DNA from: Mariniblastus sp.
Lineage (GTDB): Bacteria > Planctomycetota > Planctomycetia > Pirellulales > Pirellulaceae
Assembly: GCA_023300235.1 (NCBI GenBank)
Contig: JALZWN010000223.1
Coordinates: 1 to 45,188 of the forward strand
Direction: 5' to 3'
DNA: 45,188 nucleotides
The notes under the pieces are model-generated. The model worked only from the letters and a program-made list of their open reading frames with translations, made no database searches and had not been told where the DNA came from. Made by a program: the position numbers and the translations under genes. Shown piece after piece: positions 43,809-45,188 of the stretch; position 1 is the first letter of the stretch; every line of letters starts with the position of its first letter.

Positions 43809-45071
43809 ATGAAACGCAAACAGAATCTGACGAAGTTAGCTTCCCTGTTGATCGCAGCACCGGCATTCGGTCTGTCTCTTGCGGGAAGTTCTTACGCCGG
43901 TGGCCTTCAGATCGAGGAAGCGGCGAAGTTGGCGCCCGCTACGCCAACGAAAAACGAAACAGCAATCGATGAAGCCGCGGATACCGCAACCAAAGAAGCA
44001 GTTAAAACCCAGCTTGCATTGCCCGCTCAAAAGAAACTGGCTGCTGACCTATTCGGCCTAACGAAAACCGCCAAATCATCGAAACAACTCAGCGCGATGA
44101 TCGCCAAGTGCGACACGGGCATCAAAGCCGGCCTCAGCGAAAAGTACTTCGCTTACGTCCGGTCGCTTAAAGCGTGGGCGCTGAACCGTCGAGGCAACCA
44201 TCGCTACGAAACCGCGAAGCAACTCAAAGCCATCGACAATGTGGCTCAATACAAAATCGCATCCAAGCAAGCGTTGAATGACTTTGATGAATCCATCGCC
44301 ATCGACACCGCGCGTTGCCGCACGTTCAACTCGCGCGGCATCGCGTACATATTGGACGAGCAGTACCTGAAAGCCGCAAGTGACTTTACCAAAGCGGTCG
44401 GGCTCAAAGCTGACTTCACGCAAGGTTACTTCAATCGAGCTGAAGCGTTGTCGGCGATCGGCAAATACGAACTGGCCGTCATGGACTACACCACAGTACT
44501 CCGCCTGACCCAGGACGATGCTCAAGCACTTACAGGCCGGGGGCATGCCTACGTAGCGTTGGAAAAGTTCGAACCGGCACTCGTTGATTTCAACGCGGTT
44601 ATCAAGGCATATCCAGCCAACGTCGTGGCCTTGGTTAATCGAGGCGATTGCCACGCGGCCGCTGGAGCCTGGAAAGTGTCTTTGGCTGACTACGCCGCAG
44701 CGAGGAAGATTATCCCTGCCGACCAACTGGCTGGTGGATCGACCAAGCTTGCAGATTTGGCAGACCAGCGTACGGCTTGGGTGTTAGCAACCGCCAGCGA
44801 TGTGAGCATTCGAGACGCCGGAAAATCGGTCGCTTTGATTAAGCCTTGCGTCGACCGTAGCAGCTCACCAACCGTCGCAATGCTGGAAACGCTCGCCGCC
44901 GCCCAAGCCGCCGTTGGCGATTTTGCAGACGCCAAACAAAGCCAAAGCCAAGTGATCAAACTTATCGGCGCTGAAACTTTGGCGGACGACGCTCAAGCCA
45001 AAGATTCTCCTCATCAGGTTCGCATGGCGTTGTATGAGGAAGAAAAAGCCTACGTGCAAACGAACGATTAG
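43809..45071 (+). CDS. Secreted tetratricopeptide-repeat protein
   Basis: A 420-aa exported protein. The ATG is preceded by a strong ribosome-binding site (AAGGAGG, 43793-43799). A signal peptide (1-30, LLIAAPAFGLSLAG, likely cut after SSYA) leads to an Ala/Glu/Thr-rich spacer. TPR-like helices run from about 95 to 310: TFNSRGIAYILDEQYLKAAS, QGYFNRAEALSAIGKYELAV and ALTGRGHAYVALEKFEPALV are three good repeats. The C-terminal 100 residues hold weaker helical repeats. TPRs mediate protein contacts and no enzyme motif is present, so a periplasmic scaffold role is inferred. The partner is unknown. Confidence 0.85.
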   Translation: MKRKQNLTKLASLLIAAPAFGLSLAGSSYAGGLQIEEAAKLAPATPTKNETAIDEAADTATKEAVKTQLALPAQKKLAADLFGLTKTAKSSKQLSAMIAKCDTGIKAGLSEKYFAYVRSLKAWALNRRGNHRYETAKQLKAIDNVAQYKIASKQALNDFDESIAIDTARCRTFNSRGIAYILDEQYLKAASDFTKAVGLKADFTQGYFNRAEALSAIGKYELAVMDYTTVLRLTQDDAQALTGRGHAYVALEKFEPALVDFNAVIKAYPANVVALVNRGDCHAAAGAWKVSLADYAAARKIIPADQLAGGSTKLADLADQRTAWVLATASDVSIRDAGKSVALIKPCVDRSSSPTVAMLETLAAAQAAVGDFADAKQSQSQVIKLIGAETLADDAQAKDSPHQVRMALYEEEKAYVQTND

Positions 45072-45084
45072 TTTATTTCTGTGT

Positions 45085-45175
45085 GAACGGGCCTGTTGAT
45101 TTCGTCACGCCGAGGATAGTCGCCCACAGATAGTCGCCTTTCGCTCCGCGAAAGAAGCGTGCATTCGGTCTCGGA
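45085..45175 (+). repeat. Interspersed repeat family, copy 7 (tail portion)
   Basis: GGGCCTGTTGATTTCGTCAC and GATAGTCGCC words match the tail of copy 1 at 15621-15675. The small hairpin CTTTCGC-TCC-GCGAAAG (45138-45154) matches the TTCAC-TCC-GTGAA hairpin there, with a paired base change on both arms. The window ends shortly after. Confidence 0.8.
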
Positions 45176-45188
45176 AACACCCACCACT

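Overview
The window looks like chromosomal DNA of a planctomycete, probably a Pirellulaceae/Rhodopirellula-type organism. This is an inference from gene content and style, not from a marker gene. The pointers are an SHD1-type domain on a secreted deiminase, Gram-negative lipid A genes (lpxD with lpxI, the alternative to lpxH), BatA/DUF58 genes, many secreted or membrane proteins without obvious relatives, loosely packed genes on both strands, and interspersed palindromic intergenic repeats. There is no phage, integrase, transposase, CRISPR array or rRNA. The only RNA gene of a known class is an initiator tRNA at 19445-19518.

Left part (1-9.5 kb), nearly all on the minus strand: mtnA (methionine salvage); an acyl-CoA dehydrogenase with a substituted catalytic residue; a decayed copy and an intact copy of a three-helix membrane protein with LRR-like repeats; a nucleotidyltransferase-fold protein with a small partner protein; and carA. 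Just upstream of carA, on the plus strand, is a compact structured element ending in a strong terminator, a candidate small RNA.

Envelope part (9.5-19 kb): lpxD-lpxI, a GT4 glycosyltransferase and a NodB-type deacetylase on the minus strand face a divergent WecG/TagA glycosyltransferase. A 561-bp gene-free segment bounded by perfect 22-bp inverted repeats follows, then a DUF58-BatA pair without an adjacent moxR.

Middle (19.4-31 kb): the initiator tRNA with a promoter so close that it should be almost leaderless; cutA; two unknown proteins; an S1-domain protein followed after 3 nt by pyrD; a sialate O-acetylesterase homologue lacking its expected catalytic His; a secreted agmatine/peptidyl-arginine deiminase-like protein; and two plus-strand membrane proteins.

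Right part (31-45 kb), mostly plus strand: tpx followed by a hybrid histidine kinase; an LplA/LipM-like ligase; a Tat-type lipoprotein fusing a FlgI-like region to HEAT repeats; smc with a 49-residue acidic insert; convergent pdxH; fumC; and a secreted TPR protein.

I did not find a clear new multi-gene system. The best leads are the small protein/nucleotidyltransferase/LRR-membrane-protein operon with its decayed duplicate, the structured RNA upstream of carA, the FlgI-HEAT lipoprotein, the acidic SMC insert, the two enzymes with changed catalytic residues, and the repeat family with compensatory changes in its stem.
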